Counted from the stretch's first letter, positions 42,915 through 52,090 are shown. The stretch is DNA of 64,000 nt from Hymenobacter nivis (GCF_006439025.1 NZ_RCYZ01000003.1:436127-500126), one strand, 5' to 3'. Notes: a model not told the origin generated them from the letters alone. Made by a program: numbers and translations.

Positions 42915-44063
42915 CTACAACGCCAGCAGCGGCAAGGTTACGACAAACTCGGCGCCCACGGGGCCCGCCGCCACGGGCCGGTCGGTGAGGAAGGCGTAGC
43001 GGGCGCGCAGGTTTTCGAGGCCCCGGCCCGAGGTTTCGCCGGGGGCCAAGCGGCGGGGGCGCAGGGTGTTGCGCACGGTGAGGGCGGCGGCGGCCGCGTC
43101 CACGGCCACGCGCAGGCGCAGGGGGTCGGCCTGGTAGGCGGTGTTGTGCTTGAGGGCGTTTTCGAGCAGCAATTGCAGGGCCAGCGGCGGCAGAAACAAG
43201 CCGGCCAGGGCCCCGGCGGGCGGCACGTCTAGCTCCACTTGCAGGGCTTCGTCGAGGCGGTTTTTTTGCAGGAATACGTAGGCTTCAGCGAAGGCCAGCT
43301 CCTCGGCCAGCGGCACCAGCTCCTGGCTTTGGCTATCGAGCACGTAGCGGTACACGCTGCTGAGCTGCCGGATGAAGCGCACGGCGCGGGCAGGGTCGGC
43401 CTCCTCCACGAGGCCGGTGAGGGCGTTGAGGGAATTGAAGAGGAAGTGCGGATCGACCTGCCGGCGCAGCGAATCGAGCCGCGCCACGGCCGATTCCTTT
43501 TCGAGCCGCTCGGCCCGCACGGTGGCCTCGCGCCAGGCCAGCAGGAAGGAGCGCGAGTGCATGAAGAGCGAGATAACCACCGTGGTGAGCAGCGGGAAAG
43601 CCGAGTTCTCGAAGAAATGGTGGCCCAGGGTGTAGCCCAGCGGCCGGTGAAACAGCAGCACCGCCGAGAGCTCGCCGACCAGCACAATTACCAGCAGCGA
43701 GGCCAGCAGCGACAAGCCCACCGTGAACAGCAGCCGGCGCACGGGCCGCGCGCTCCAGCCGGAGCGCAGGTTCAGCAGGTCGGCGGTGTAGGCGTTGGCA
43801 AACCACAGCCCCGCCGCGTAGCAAAAGCCGATGCCGCACGACACGGCGTAGCCCAGCGGGTCGCGCCAGGGCGGCGGCGCGTACAGGAAGGCGGTGCCCG
43901 CGCAGGCCAGCGCAATCCAGCCCAGCACCCGCCCAAAGGCCCGCACGTTGGAGCGCGCTACCGTGGCCACCCAGGGCGTGCCGGGCGGGGCGGTATTGGC
44001 GTAAGGCGGGGCGGGCGGCGGAGGCGAAGGCACGGCGGGCGGGGCAACGAGGGAAGGGGCCAT
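42915..44063 (-). CDS. LytS/YehU-type sensor histidine kinase (system 2)
   Basis: 382 residues. A Pro-rich N-terminus is followed by four membrane helices (~45-185), a short coiled coil (REATVRAERLEKESAVARL), then the His_kinase motif QVDPHFLFNSLNALTGLVEE with phospho-acceptor His near residue 210, and the GHKL ATPase (LLLENALKHN; SGRGLENLRARYAFL). It starts an operon with the hypothetical gene and the LytTR regulator downstream. Confidence 0.92.
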   Translation of the reverse strand: MAPSLVAPPAVPSPPPPAPPYANTAPPGTPWVATVARSNVRAFGRVLGWIALACAGTAFLYAPPPWRDPLGYAVSCGIGFCYAAGLWFANAYTADLLNLRSGWSARPVRRLLFTVGLSLLASLLVIVLVGELSAVLLFHRPLGYTLGHHFFENSAFPLLTTVVISLFMHSRSFLLAWREATVRAERLEKESAVARLDSLRRQVDPHFLFNSLNALTGLVEEADPARAVRFIRQLSSVYRYVLDSQSQELVPLAEELAFAEAYVFLQKNRLDEALQVELDVPPAGALAGLFLPPLALQLLLENALKHNTAYQADPLRLRVAVDAAAAALTVRNTLRPRRLAPGETSGRGLENLRARYAFLTDRPVAAGPVGAEFVVTLPLLAL

Positions 44064-44126
44064 AAAACTAGCGGCGAAGGGGGCAAAGTGGGCGCGACGA
44101 GCGGGGGCCCCTGGGGGCCCCGGCCG

Positions 44127-44834
44127 CTACCTGCTGGCCTGGGCGGGGGCGCCGTACTCCTTCAGGCGGGCCGTTACTTGGTACTGGCCCCAGGTGGGCG
44201 CCAGGGCGCTGGCGGGCTTAAAGGCCGCAAACTTGGCCTGGGCGGCTTCGAACAGCGGGCGGGCCGCGGCGGCGCCCCCGCCGTACTCGGAGGGCATGTG
44301 GTACAGGTTGTTAGCCGCAATCAGGTACGGGCGGGGGTTGGCGGGGTTCAGGGCTTCGGCTTGGGCCACGGCATCGCCGGCCAGCTCCGAGTACTGCTGG
44401 CCGCGCTCCATGGGGGCCACCATCAGCCGGGCCTGGTACACGTAGGCCTGCAGCGCGAGCAGCTCCGATTCGTCGCCCTTCAGCTGGCGGGCCTGGCCGA
44501 TGGCCTTCTCGGCTTGGTCGAGGGTGTTATCCTTGGCCGTGGCGTTGTCCTGGCTGCCAAACGTGCTGATGGCCAAAGCGTAGGCCTGGTAGTAGCGGGG
44601 CAGCCAATCGGTGGGGGCCGCAGCGGCGGCGCGCTCCATCTTGGCCGCCCCGGCTTGCAGCACGGCCGGGTCGCCGGTGCGCGTGATTTCGGCAATGGCC
44701 TGGGCCATGCCCTCGGCGTAGCCGGCGGGCGCGGCGGCCGCAGCGGCGGGTTTGGCGGGGGCCCCGGGCTTGGTTTGGGCGGTGGCGGCAAGGGCAAAAG
44801 CAGCGAGGGCGAGGGTGAAGAGCGACTTTTTCAT
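44127..44834 (-). CDS. Secreted TPR-like protein
   Basis: 235 residues with a signal peptide (MKKSLFTLALAAFALAATAQ). The rest is helical, with repeats of about 35 residues rich in Ala and Tyr (DWLPRYYQAYALAISTFGSQ; LLALQAYVYQARLMV; RPYLIAANNLYHMPSEYGGG), in the style of tetratricopeptide repeats found in Bacteroidota periplasmic proteins. Probably a protein-protein interaction scaffold. It is 64 bases upstream of the kinase gene's stop side but transcribed separately. Confidence 0.7.
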   Translation of the reverse strand: MKKSLFTLALAAFALAATAQTKPGAPAKPAAAAAAPAGYAEGMAQAIAEITRTGDPAVLQAGAAKMERAAAAAPTDWLPRYYQAYALAISTFGSQDNATAKDNTLDQAEKAIGQARQLKGDESELLALQAYVYQARLMVAPMERGQQYSELAGDAVAQAEALNPANPRPYLIAANNLYHMPSEYGGGAAAARPLFEAAQAKFAAFKPASALAPTWGQYQVTARLKEYGAPAQASR

Positions 44835-45035
44835 GGCGGGGGTTGGGGGTGAAAAGGTGGTTGGGTGCGTTGATGATTCAAAGGTGGCGGCCCGGCTGGG
44901 GGCCCCAAACTTTCTGTTGCCCAAGCGTCGGTTGGGGCGGATGAACCGGCGGATTAGGGCCCCGGGGGTTTGGCGGCGGGCCATGAAAAAAGACTACTCC
45001 GGGGAAAGGCCAGGCCCCGCCACAACCCACCGCCT

Positions 45036-45230
45036 TATTCCAAGAACATCGTCTACAACAGTTTCCCCTGGCCCACGCCGCAGAACAAAGAGGCCCGCCA
45101 GACGGTAGCCGCTGCCCAGGCCGTGCTTAGTACCCGCACTGCCCACCGCACGCTCGACGCCCGCGTGGAGCGCCTCTACCGCGCCAAGCGGTTCACCCAC
45201 GACACCGAGTGCGTCCAACACCTAATTTAA
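45036..45230 (+). pseudogene. Remnant of an MmeI-like (type IIL) DNA methyltransferase C-terminus
   Basis: The frame reads YSKNIVYNSFPWPTPQ then AAAQAVLSTRT, then AHRTLDARVERLYRAKRF and CVQHLI. In MmeI-type enzymes the segment IVYNNFPWP, an AQ..LD.R helix, a DLYDPLTMP segment and a final A...LD.AV...Y helix occur in this order; here the middle segment is missing and nothing of the methyltransferase core remains. The rest has been lost, so this is a relic of a restriction-modification system. Confidence 0.65.
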
Positions 45231-45497
45231 GCGCTACGCCGACTTGAGCACTTCCCTGTCCCCTGCCCACGAACAGCATCCACGGGGCCCCAAGCGTCAC
45301 GGCGGAGCTGGCCGCTCGGGCTGGGCAGCGACCTCAGCAGCGGCGAGGCGCAGGCGTTCGCCTGCCTCGTGTGCCGCCGGGCCACCCAGCCGGCCCTTGG
45401 TGCAACGTATGCTGTCAGGACCGGCGGGCCGGCCGCGCCCTTACCAGGCGGGGCCGCGCAAGTAGCCGAGCCGGGCCCTGGTCGGCCGGCAGCCCGC
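45231..45497. other. Non-coding stretch after the methyltransferase remnant
   Basis: GC-rich sequence with no recognised gene, hairpin or repeat on either strand. It may hold further decayed parts of the acquired region. Confidence 0.4.
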
Positions 45498-46283
45498 CTA
45501 CGGCAGCATCAGTTCGACGTAGGTATACGGGGCGTCGTAGCCATCGGGCAGCAGGCGGGCCTGCGCCAGCACCACGGTGCGCGGGCCCGCCCAGCGGGGG
45601 CCATCCGGGCCCCAGTGCTGCGGGTTGCGCAGCCAGCACGGGCGCGGGGCGCCGGGGCCTAGTTGAACGAGTTGCAGGCCAGCGGGGCCTTCCAGGCCCT
45701 GGTCTTCGTACAAGCCGCTGGCGGCGCAGAGCAGATAGCGGCTATCGGGCGACACGACCGGGAAACCCACCAGGTTGGTGCGCTGCCCGGTGCGCTGGTC
45801 GACGAGGCAGTGATACGAGTGATGAAGCTCGCTGAAGCCGAAGCGCGAGCGGTGAAGCTCATTCGCCGCTACCAGCCACTGGTGGGTGCCGGGCAGCGGC
45901 CCGCAGTAGGAATAGGTGCCGGTACCCAGGTTGTAGGAGCCTTGCCCACCGGGCAGCTCAACCTGTTCCTGGGTGTTGCGAAACGTAACGGCCGGGCCCT
46001 GGGCGGGCTGCAAAATCAAGGTGGCATCCTGGCGGCGCACCCGCCCCGTATCGGCCGTGAGAGTTGCTTCGTAGTCTGCCTTGTACAAGGTATCTTCCGG
46101 CACGCGCCGGAAAGCCGCCTCCGTGATGGGCTTCAGGTGGAGCACCCCGCCGCCGGCTACGTGCAGCGTATCGTAGGCCGAAGAGCGGTCGGTATCGGCC
46201 GAGCGCAGGGCGGTGCCCGTGGCGGGCGCATCAGCATTGCAAGCCACCAGCAATAAAGTAGCGAGGAGCAGCAGGTACTTCAT
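45498..46283 (-). CDS. Hypothetical lipoprotein (possible TonB-receptor companion)
   Basis: 261 residues starting MKYLLLLATLLLVACNADAP with a clear lipobox. The C-terminal half contains VGFPVVSPDSRYLLCAASGL, resembling a WD40/TolB-like strand, and beta-rich segments elsewhere. No family was recognised. It follows the TonB receptor gene on the same strand by 183 bases and may be a surface partner, but this is inference from position. Confidence 0.65.
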   Translation of the reverse strand: MKYLLLLATLLLVACNADAPATGTALRSADTDRSSAYDTLHVAGGGVLHLKPITEAAFRRVPEDTLYKADYEATLTADTGRVRRQDATLILQPAQGPAVTFRNTQEQVELPGGQGSYNLGTGTYSYCGPLPGTHQWLVAANELHRSRFGFSELHHSYHCLVDQRTGQRTNLVGFPVVSPDSRYLLCAASGLYEDQGLEGPAGLQLVQLGPGAPRPCWLRNPQHWGPDGPRWAGPRTVVLAQARLLPDGYDAPYTYVELMLP

Positions 46284-46466
46284 GTCGCTAAACTTACAAC
46301 CCGCCACCCAATCGGTGACCCGTAGACAGGGCGGCCAATCCTGGCCCGCGGCCCCCGATGCCGACTGCGTCGCCAGCGCCTTCATCCTACCAGCCGTTGG
46401 GCTGTAGGTTACGAAGTGGAGCGGGCAGGAACAATTTACGTAAGCGTTGCTCGCTGCCATCCCCAC

Positions 46467-48704
46467 TCATTCCGGGGCCACCTCGGTATTCCCAGGCGCC
46501 TTCTTATTAATGGAGATGAACACGCCTATGAACAGCATGCGCGGGGCCGAGGGGGCCAGGGCCACGCCCTGGTACTGGCCGCTGGCGTCGGGGGCGGCGG
46601 CGTAGCGGTAGCCGTAGGTGTTGGCGCGGCCCAGCACGTTGCTGGCCGACACGTTCACGATGGTGTACTGGCCCAGGATGTGGGTGAGGTAGCTGGCGCT
46701 CAGGCTCAGGTCCTGGTAGCTGGGGGTGCGGGCCTGGTTGTAGCCGGGCCGGTTGGGGTCGAAGTAGGCGCGGGGGCTGTTGTAGGCGGCGGTGGCCCCG
46801 AACTGCGTGTGCAGCCGCGGCACCCAGTACTTGGCCACCAGGCTCAGGGCGTGGCGGGCGGCGAAGGTGGGCACGGCCGGCACGGGGTCGGCGCGGTACT
46901 GGCGCACGGTGGCGAGGTAGCCGTAGCTCACCCAGTAGTCGAGGCGGGGCACGCTGGTGCGGTCGCGCCAAAACGCGTCGAAGCCCCGGGCGTAGCCCTG
47001 GCCGCCGTTTCGGTAGGCGCTGGCGGCCATAAAGTTGGCTGGGTCGTAGGTCACCAGCTGGGCGTAGCTTTTCTGGTACACTTCGCCCCGCAGCGTGCGG
47101 CCGGCGGCGCTGCGCTCGTAGCTGAGCTGCAGGTGCTGGGCGCGCTCAAAGCCCAAATTGTGCGTGAAGCGGAGCAGGTCGTTGGTGGGCGTTTGGTAGA
47201 AGTAGCCCCAGGCGGCGGCCAGCTGGCCGTGGGGCCCCAGCCGGTAGGCCAGGGCCAGGCGCGGGGCGGCGTTGGCGCGCCCGAGCAGGGCCGAGTACTC
47301 GGCGCGGGCCCCGGCGCGGCCGGCCAGGCGGTGGCTCAGCACCAGCTCGCTTTCGGCGAAGGCGGCCACGCGCTGCTCGTCGAAGCCGGTGCGCAGGGCC
47401 CCGGCGGCTCCGGCAGCGGCGGTGTCGGGCCGGTAGGTTTGGCGGTAGCGCTGGGCCAGGCCCTCGGCGCCCACTTTCAGGTTGAACCAGGTGCTGGCCG
47501 AGTCGTTGGTGAGCACGAGGCGGGCCACGGCCGACTGCTCCACGTCGCGCACGGCCAGGGCCCCGGGGCGCACGTCGTTGTCGTCGCGCGTGAGGGCCAG
47601 GCCGGAGTTCAGGCTCCAGCCGCGGCGCAGCGGGGCCCGGAAGGTGGCGTTGAGGTAGTCGTTGGTGTTGGCCAGGGCCACGGCGCGGCCCTGGGCGGCG
47701 TATTCGGGGGCGGGGTCGGGCTGAAGGGCGGCCACGGTTTGCCGGGCGAAGGTGCCGTAGACTTTCAACAGGCCGTAGCGGCCCACTTGCTGCACCAGCC
47801 GCACCGAGCCGCCGCGGGTTTCGTAGGCCTGCGCCTGGCCCTGGGGCACGAGGCGAAAGTAGGGCCCCAGGTTGGTGTAGTCGGCGCTGGCGGCCAGGGA
47901 GGTGCGTGCCCAGCGGTGCACGTGCGAGAGGCCGCCGCCCACGCTCATCAGCGACACGCCGGTTTGGGTTTCGGGGGCCAGGTCGGTGCTGTTCAGGGCC
48001 ACCACCGCGCTCAGGGCCTGGCCGTACTCGGCCGAGTAGCCACCGGTGCTGAACACCAGGCCTTTGAAGAGCAGCGGCGAGAACCGGCCCCGGGCCGGCA
48101 GGTTGGGCACGGCCCCGGCGTAGGGGCTCTGCACGGGCAGGCCGTCGAGGTACTGCTTGGTTTCGGAGGCCGCCCCGCCGCGCACGAACAATTTCCCCTC
48201 CTCCCCCACCCGCGTGGTGCCGGGCAGCGCGTTCAGGGCCCCGGTGATGTCGCCCAGGGCCCCGGCGGTGGTCAGCACGTCGAGGGCCGTGAGGGCGGTG
48301 CCGCGCTTGGCGTCGCTGGCCTCGAAGGCACCGGCCGTCACCACCACGTCGCCGAGCTGGGCGCGGCTGGCCTTCAGCACAATACCGGGCACGGCCACGG
48401 GGCCCCCGCCCAGCACCACGGGTACCTCCGCGGGCTCGAAGCCGATGAGCCGCACCGCCAGCACCAGGGCCCCGGCGGCGTGGTTGGTGCCGAAGCTAAA
48501 GCGCCCCAGCGAGTCGGTGCTGGCCCCGTCGAAGGTCGTTTTCAGGAACACGTTGGCGCCGGGCAAGGGCTGGCCGGCAGCGTCGCGCACGGTGCCGCTG
48601 AGTGAATGCGTGCGTGAGTGAATCGGTGATGGGGCCGGGGTTTGGGCCCGGGCGGGGCGGGCGGCGGGGCCCAGCAGCAGGGCGGCGAGGAGCAGGTATT
48701 TCAT
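46467..48704 (-). CDS. TonB-dependent receptor with carboxypeptidase-regulatory domain
   Basis: 745 residues. Signal peptide (MKYLLLAALLLGPAARPARA), then a carboxypeptidase-like regulatory domain (~35-115; SGTVRDAAGQPLPGANVFL), a plug with LNALPGTTRVGEEGKLFVRG and FSTGGYSAEYGQALSAVVAL, and a barrel. The last strand MLFIGVFISI is followed by an unusual polar tail (NKKAPGNTEVAPE) instead of the normal C-terminal aromatic residue. Substrate unknown; the downstream lipoprotein could be its partner. Confidence 0.92.
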   Translation of the reverse strand: MKYLLLAALLLGPAARPARAQTPAPSPIHSRTHSLSGTVRDAAGQPLPGANVFLKTTFDGASTDSLGRFSFGTNHAAGALVLAVRLIGFEPAEVPVVLGGGPVAVPGIVLKASRAQLGDVVVTAGAFEASDAKRGTALTALDVLTTAGALGDITGALNALPGTTRVGEEGKLFVRGGAASETKQYLDGLPVQSPYAGAVPNLPARGRFSPLLFKGLVFSTGGYSAEYGQALSAVVALNSTDLAPETQTGVSLMSVGGGLSHVHRWARTSLAASADYTNLGPYFRLVPQGQAQAYETRGGSVRLVQQVGRYGLLKVYGTFARQTVAALQPDPAPEYAAQGRAVALANTNDYLNATFRAPLRRGWSLNSGLALTRDDNDVRPGALAVRDVEQSAVARLVLTNDSASTWFNLKVGAEGLAQRYRQTYRPDTAAAGAAGALRTGFDEQRVAAFAESELVLSHRLAGRAGARAEYSALLGRANAAPRLALAYRLGPHGQLAAAWGYFYQTPTNDLLRFTHNLGFERAQHLQLSYERSAAGRTLRGEVYQKSYAQLVTYDPANFMAASAYRNGGQGYARGFDAFWRDRTSVPRLDYWVSYGYLATVRQYRADPVPAVPTFAARHALSLVAKYWVPRLHTQFGATAAYNSPRAYFDPNRPGYNQARTPSYQDLSLSASYLTHILGQYTIVNVSASNVLGRANTYGYRYAAAPDASGQYQGVALAPSAPRMLFIGVFISINKKAPGNTEVAPE

Positions 48705-48874
48705 GGGCCAGGAGGCGGAGGGCAGGTTGCTGGCCCAAAAGTGCCCGGCCGCCGGGGGCCCCCCAACTGCCCGTTTCCGAAGCGCCGAATGGGCCCGACG
48801 AAGCGCGGGCGCGGGGCCCCCAACCCGTACCGCCCGGTTTGCGTAGCGGGGAGAAATTATTCTGCCCGCTGCCC

Positions 48875-50182
48875 ATGCCCGCCGCCGCCGACCTCGCCGC
48901 CGACTACCAGTACCTGTTCCACCACCTGCCCGACTCGTACCTGCTGCTGGCCCCCGACGGCACCGTGCGCGACAACTCCGATCTGCACCAGCAGGCCTCG
49001 CTGCAACCGCGCGCCACCGTGGTGGGCCGCAACATCTTCGCCGCTTACCCCTCGGCCCCCGAAAGCCAGCGCACCCTGAACGAGTCGCAGGACCGCGTGC
49101 GTCACACCTTGCAGCCCGACACCATGCCCCTGCTGCGCTACGACCTGGACCTGCCGGCCGCGCAGGGCGGCGGCACCCAGGAGTTGTACTGGGAAGTGAC
49201 GCACTACCCCATCCTGGGCCCCGATGGAACGCTGCTGCACATCTTGCAGCGGGCCACCGACGTGACGGCCGCCACCCGCGCCGCCGCCCAGGCCGCCGAC
49301 ACCCAGCGCGCCCTCGACGAAACCCGCACCCGCACCCAATTCATCCTCGAAAGCCTGCCCTTGCAGGTGTGGACCACCACGCCCGCCGGCCAGGCCGACT
49401 TCTTCAACAGCCGCTGGACCGACTTTACCGGCCGCACGCTGGCCGACACCCTGGGCAACGGCTGGGCCCAGGACCTGCACCCCGACGACCTGCCCCGCAC
49501 CTACGCGCTGTGGCAGCAGGCCCTGGCCACCGGCGAGCCCTTCCAGGGTGAGTACCGCGTGCGCCGCCACGACGGCCAGTACCGCTGGTTCCAGGCCATG
49601 GCCGTGCCCCGCCGGGGCCCCAGCGGCGACGTGCAAATGTGGGTGGGCGCCAACGCCGATATCCACCAGCAGAAGCTGATGGTGGCCGAGCTGCTCGAAG
49701 CCAACGAAACCCAGGCCACCCTGGCCGACCAGGCCTACACCACCGCCGAGCAGGTGCAGCAGCAGCGCGAAACCCTGTTTCAGGTGTTCATGGATGCGCC
49801 GCTGGCCGTGGCGGTAGTGCGCGGCAGCGATTACCGCTACGAGTTCGTCAACCGCCGGTTCCTTATGGCCATGGGGCAGGTGAACGTGGTGGGCCGCACC
49901 GTGGCCGAGGCCTTCCCCGGGCTGGTGGCCCAGGGCTACCTCACGCCCCTGGCCGAGGTGTACCGCACGGGCCAGCCGTTTTCGGCCCGGGAAGTGCTCT
50001 TGCAGCTGCCGGCCACTGCGGCCCAGCCCGCCCGCGATATCTACATCGACTACACTTACCAACCCTTCTTCGAGGACGGCCGCGTGGCCGGCGCCACCTC
50101 GTTTTCCTACAACGTGACCGAATTGGTAACGGCCCGCCGGACTTTGGAAAACCTTGGGCTCAGCGCCGCCAAAGCTTCGTAA
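48875..50182 (+). CDS. PAS-domain protein without output domain (copy 1)
   Basis: 435 residues, soluble. Three PAS-like units: ~5-130 (DYQYLFHHLPDSYLLLAPDG), ~145-265 (ILESLPLQVWTTTPAGQADF; EYRVRRHDGQYRWFQAMAVP, a PAS_3 fold with PAC motif) and ~300-420 (VFMDAPLAVAVVRGSDYRYE). Coiled-coil linkers lie between. The protein ends ARRTLENLGLSAAKAS, where a histidine kinase would normally continue, but no kinase, GGDEF or phosphatase follows. The next gene is a paralogue with the same layout. Confidence 0.88.
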   Translation: MPAAADLAADYQYLFHHLPDSYLLLAPDGTVRDNSDLHQQASLQPRATVVGRNIFAAYPSAPESQRTLNESQDRVRHTLQPDTMPLLRYDLDLPAAQGGGTQELYWEVTHYPILGPDGTLLHILQRATDVTAATRAAAQAADTQRALDETRTRTQFILESLPLQVWTTTPAGQADFFNSRWTDFTGRTLADTLGNGWAQDLHPDDLPRTYALWQQALATGEPFQGEYRVRRHDGQYRWFQAMAVPRRGPSGDVQMWVGANADIHQQKLMVAELLEANETQATLADQAYTTAEQVQQQRETLFQVFMDAPLAVAVVRGSDYRYEFVNRRFLMAMGQVNVVGRTVAEAFPGLVAQGYLTPLAEVYRTGQPFSAREVLLQLPATAAQPARDIYIDYTYQPFFEDGRVAGATSFSYNVTELVTARRTLENLGLSAAKAS

Positions 50183-50267
50183 TTTTTTTATATTTTTAAC
50201 GTACATAAGTACTACGCAGCGCCCTAAACGCCCTGAAGTAGCACTATTTTTTGATTCTTTGTTGCGT

Positions 50268-51554
50268 ATGCCCGCTCCTGCTTTGCCCGTCGATTACCAG
50301 GCTTTGTTCCGCAAGCTGCCCGAAAACTTTTTGCTGATGCGCCCCGACGCCACCATCGTCGACAACACCGACGGGCACGTGGCCGTGGGGATGAAGCCGC
50401 GCGCCGAGGCCGTGGGCCAGTCTTTATTCGACGCCTACCCGTCGGTGGACCAGAACGAGGGCGACAAGATTTTTCAGTCGCACGAGAACGTGCGCCGCAC
50501 CTTGCAGCCCGACGTCATGCCCCTCATCCGCTACGACCTGGAGCGGCCCGCGGCGCAGGGCGGCGGCTTTGAGGAGTCATATTGGCAGGCCACGCACTAC
50601 CCCATCCTGGACGACGACGGCCAGCTGGAGTACATCCTCCAACGCACCCAGAACGTGACGGAGGCGCACCGGGCCGCCCTGCTGGCCGCCGAAACTCAGC
50701 GCGCCCTCGACGAAATGAACCGCCGCACGCGCTTCATCCTCGAAAGCCTACCGGTAATGGTGTGGACCAACCGCCCCGACGGCACGCCCGACTACTTCAA
50801 TCCCCGCTGGCTGGAGTTTACCGGCGAAACCGCGGCCGCCCTCGTGGCCAGCAACTGGGGCGAGCGCGCCCACCCCGACGACCGCACCGCCCTGGCCGCC
50901 GGCTGGGCCCACGCCCTGGCCACGGGCCAGGAATTCCAGCTCGAGTACCGCCTGCGCCGCCACGACGGCCAGTTCCGTTGGCTGCTCATCCGGGCCGCCC
51001 CGCGCCGCGAGGCCGACGGCCGCATCAGCATGTGGGTGGGCACGGCCGTCGACATCAACGAGCAGCGCGAAATGGTGGCCGAGCTACTGGCCAACAACGA
51101 GTTGCAGGCCAGCCTTTCCGACCAGGCCTACCAGAGCGCCGAGCTGGCCCAGCAGCAGCGCTCGGCCTACTACAACCTGTTTATGCAGGCCCCGGCGCCC
51201 ATCTGCATCCTGCGGGGCCCCGAGTACCGCTACGAGTTCGTCAACCCCCGTTACCAGAGCCTGTTCCCCGGCCTCGAGCTGCTGGGCCGCCCCCTGGCCG
51301 AGGCGCTGCCCGAGGTGGCCGCCAGCGGCTTCGCGCAAATCCTCGACGACGTGCTGGCCACCGGCCAACCTTTCCACGGCCAGGAAATGCCCGTGCCGAT
51401 GCCCGCCGCGGCGGGGGCCCCGGCCCGCACCGGCTACTTCACCTTCACCTACCAGCCGTTCATCGAGGCCGGGGAGCGCGACGGCATTGCCGTGTTTGCG
51501 TTTGAAGTCACCGACCTGGTTCTGGCCCGCCAGGCCCTCGAAAAAAATGCGTAG
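50268..51554 (+). CDS. PAS-domain protein without output domain (copy 2)
   Basis: 428 residues and colinear with the preceding protein: DYQALFRKLPENFLLMRPDA, then a PAS_3 unit (ILESLPVMVWTNRPDGTPDY; EYRLRRHDGQFRWLLIRAAP) and a third PAS (LFMQAPAPICILRGPEYRYE). It ends VLARQALEKNA with no output domain. Shared motifs such as TLQPD followed by MPL, and ERPAAQGGG/DLPAAQGGG, show tandem duplication. The intervening 85 bases are AT-rich and may hold a promoter. A CZB-like gene follows. Confidence 0.88.
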   Translation: MPAPALPVDYQALFRKLPENFLLMRPDATIVDNTDGHVAVGMKPRAEAVGQSLFDAYPSVDQNEGDKIFQSHENVRRTLQPDVMPLIRYDLERPAAQGGGFEESYWQATHYPILDDDGQLEYILQRTQNVTEAHRAALLAAETQRALDEMNRRTRFILESLPVMVWTNRPDGTPDYFNPRWLEFTGETAAALVASNWGERAHPDDRTALAAGWAHALATGQEFQLEYRLRRHDGQFRWLLIRAAPRREADGRISMWVGTAVDINEQREMVAELLANNELQASLSDQAYQSAELAQQQRSAYYNLFMQAPAPICILRGPEYRYEFVNPRYQSLFPGLELLGRPLAEALPEVAASGFAQILDDVLATGQPFHGQEMPVPMPAAAGAPARTGYFTFTYQPFIEAGERDGIAVFAFEVTDLVLARQALEKNA

Positions 51555-51604
51555 CCGGGGCCCATTTGCCGCTTTGGTCCGCTGTTTGCAGCCGCCGCCG
51601 GCGC

Positions 51605-51612
51605 TAACTTTG
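51605..51612 (+). promoter_or_regulatory. -7 promoter box for CZB-like gene
   Basis: TAACTTTG, exact TAnnTTTG match, 29 bases before the ATG at 51641. Confidence 0.5.
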
Positions 51613-51640
51613 TTCATCCACCCTGCCCTGCCCCTCCCAC

Positions 51641-52009
51641 ATGGAATTAACCAACCTGGATTTTCAGCAAGCCAGGATTAAGCAGGTGCTGTTTAAATCG
51701 CGCCTGCGCTCGGTGCTCTACGGGGTGCGCGAAGCCGACGAGGCGCTGTTTGCCCGCCCCCTCAACCCACTTGGGCAGTGGCTCGACGCGGTGGTGCGCC
51801 CCAAGTACGGGACCCACCCCGAAGTGCGCGAAATCGAGCAAGTGCTCCAGCAAATGCTCAGCACCGGCCGCGACCTGGCCGCCCAGTACAAGCGCGGCCA
51901 AATTGAGGAAGCCCGCGCCGGCCTCGACCGCGTGAACGCCCAGGCCGAACGCATCGACACCCTGTTTCAGCAGCTGGAGCGCCGCGCCAAGATGGCCCAG
52001 GCCGCCTAG
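51641..52009 (+). CDS. CZB-like (chemoreceptor zinc-binding) domain protein, degenerate
   Basis: 122 residues, a single all-helical domain. The order FKSRLRSVLYG, NPLGQWLDAVVRPKYG, HPEVREIEQVLQQM matches the CZB pattern (W-K-x-R-L; C-x-L-G-x-W-L; H-x-E-x-x-x-L). In true CZB domains zinc is held by three His and one Cys. Here the first His is Gln (RIKQVLF), the Cys is Asn (PLNPLGQWL) and only the His of HPEV remains, so zinc binding is doubtful. Alternatively it is a four-helix bundle of another kind. It follows the two PAS-only proteins. Confidence 0.6.
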   Translation: MELTNLDFQQARIKQVLFKSRLRSVLYGVREADEALFARPLNPLGQWLDAVVRPKYGTHPEVREIEQVLQQMLSTGRDLAAQYKRGQIEEARAGLDRVNAQAERIDTLFQQLERRAKMAQAA

Positions 52010-52090
52010 CTTTTCTTCTGACTCCTAACCGCCGCGGGCGGCCTCCACCCGGGGGCCGCCCGCTTTGCGTTGCAGCAGAGTCCGCCAGCA

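Noticed and set aside
46416..48605. 729-codon plus-strand frame opposite the second TonB receptor
   Set aside because: Gly/Ala/Val/His-rich shadow of a receptor with unmistakable plug and barrel motifs.
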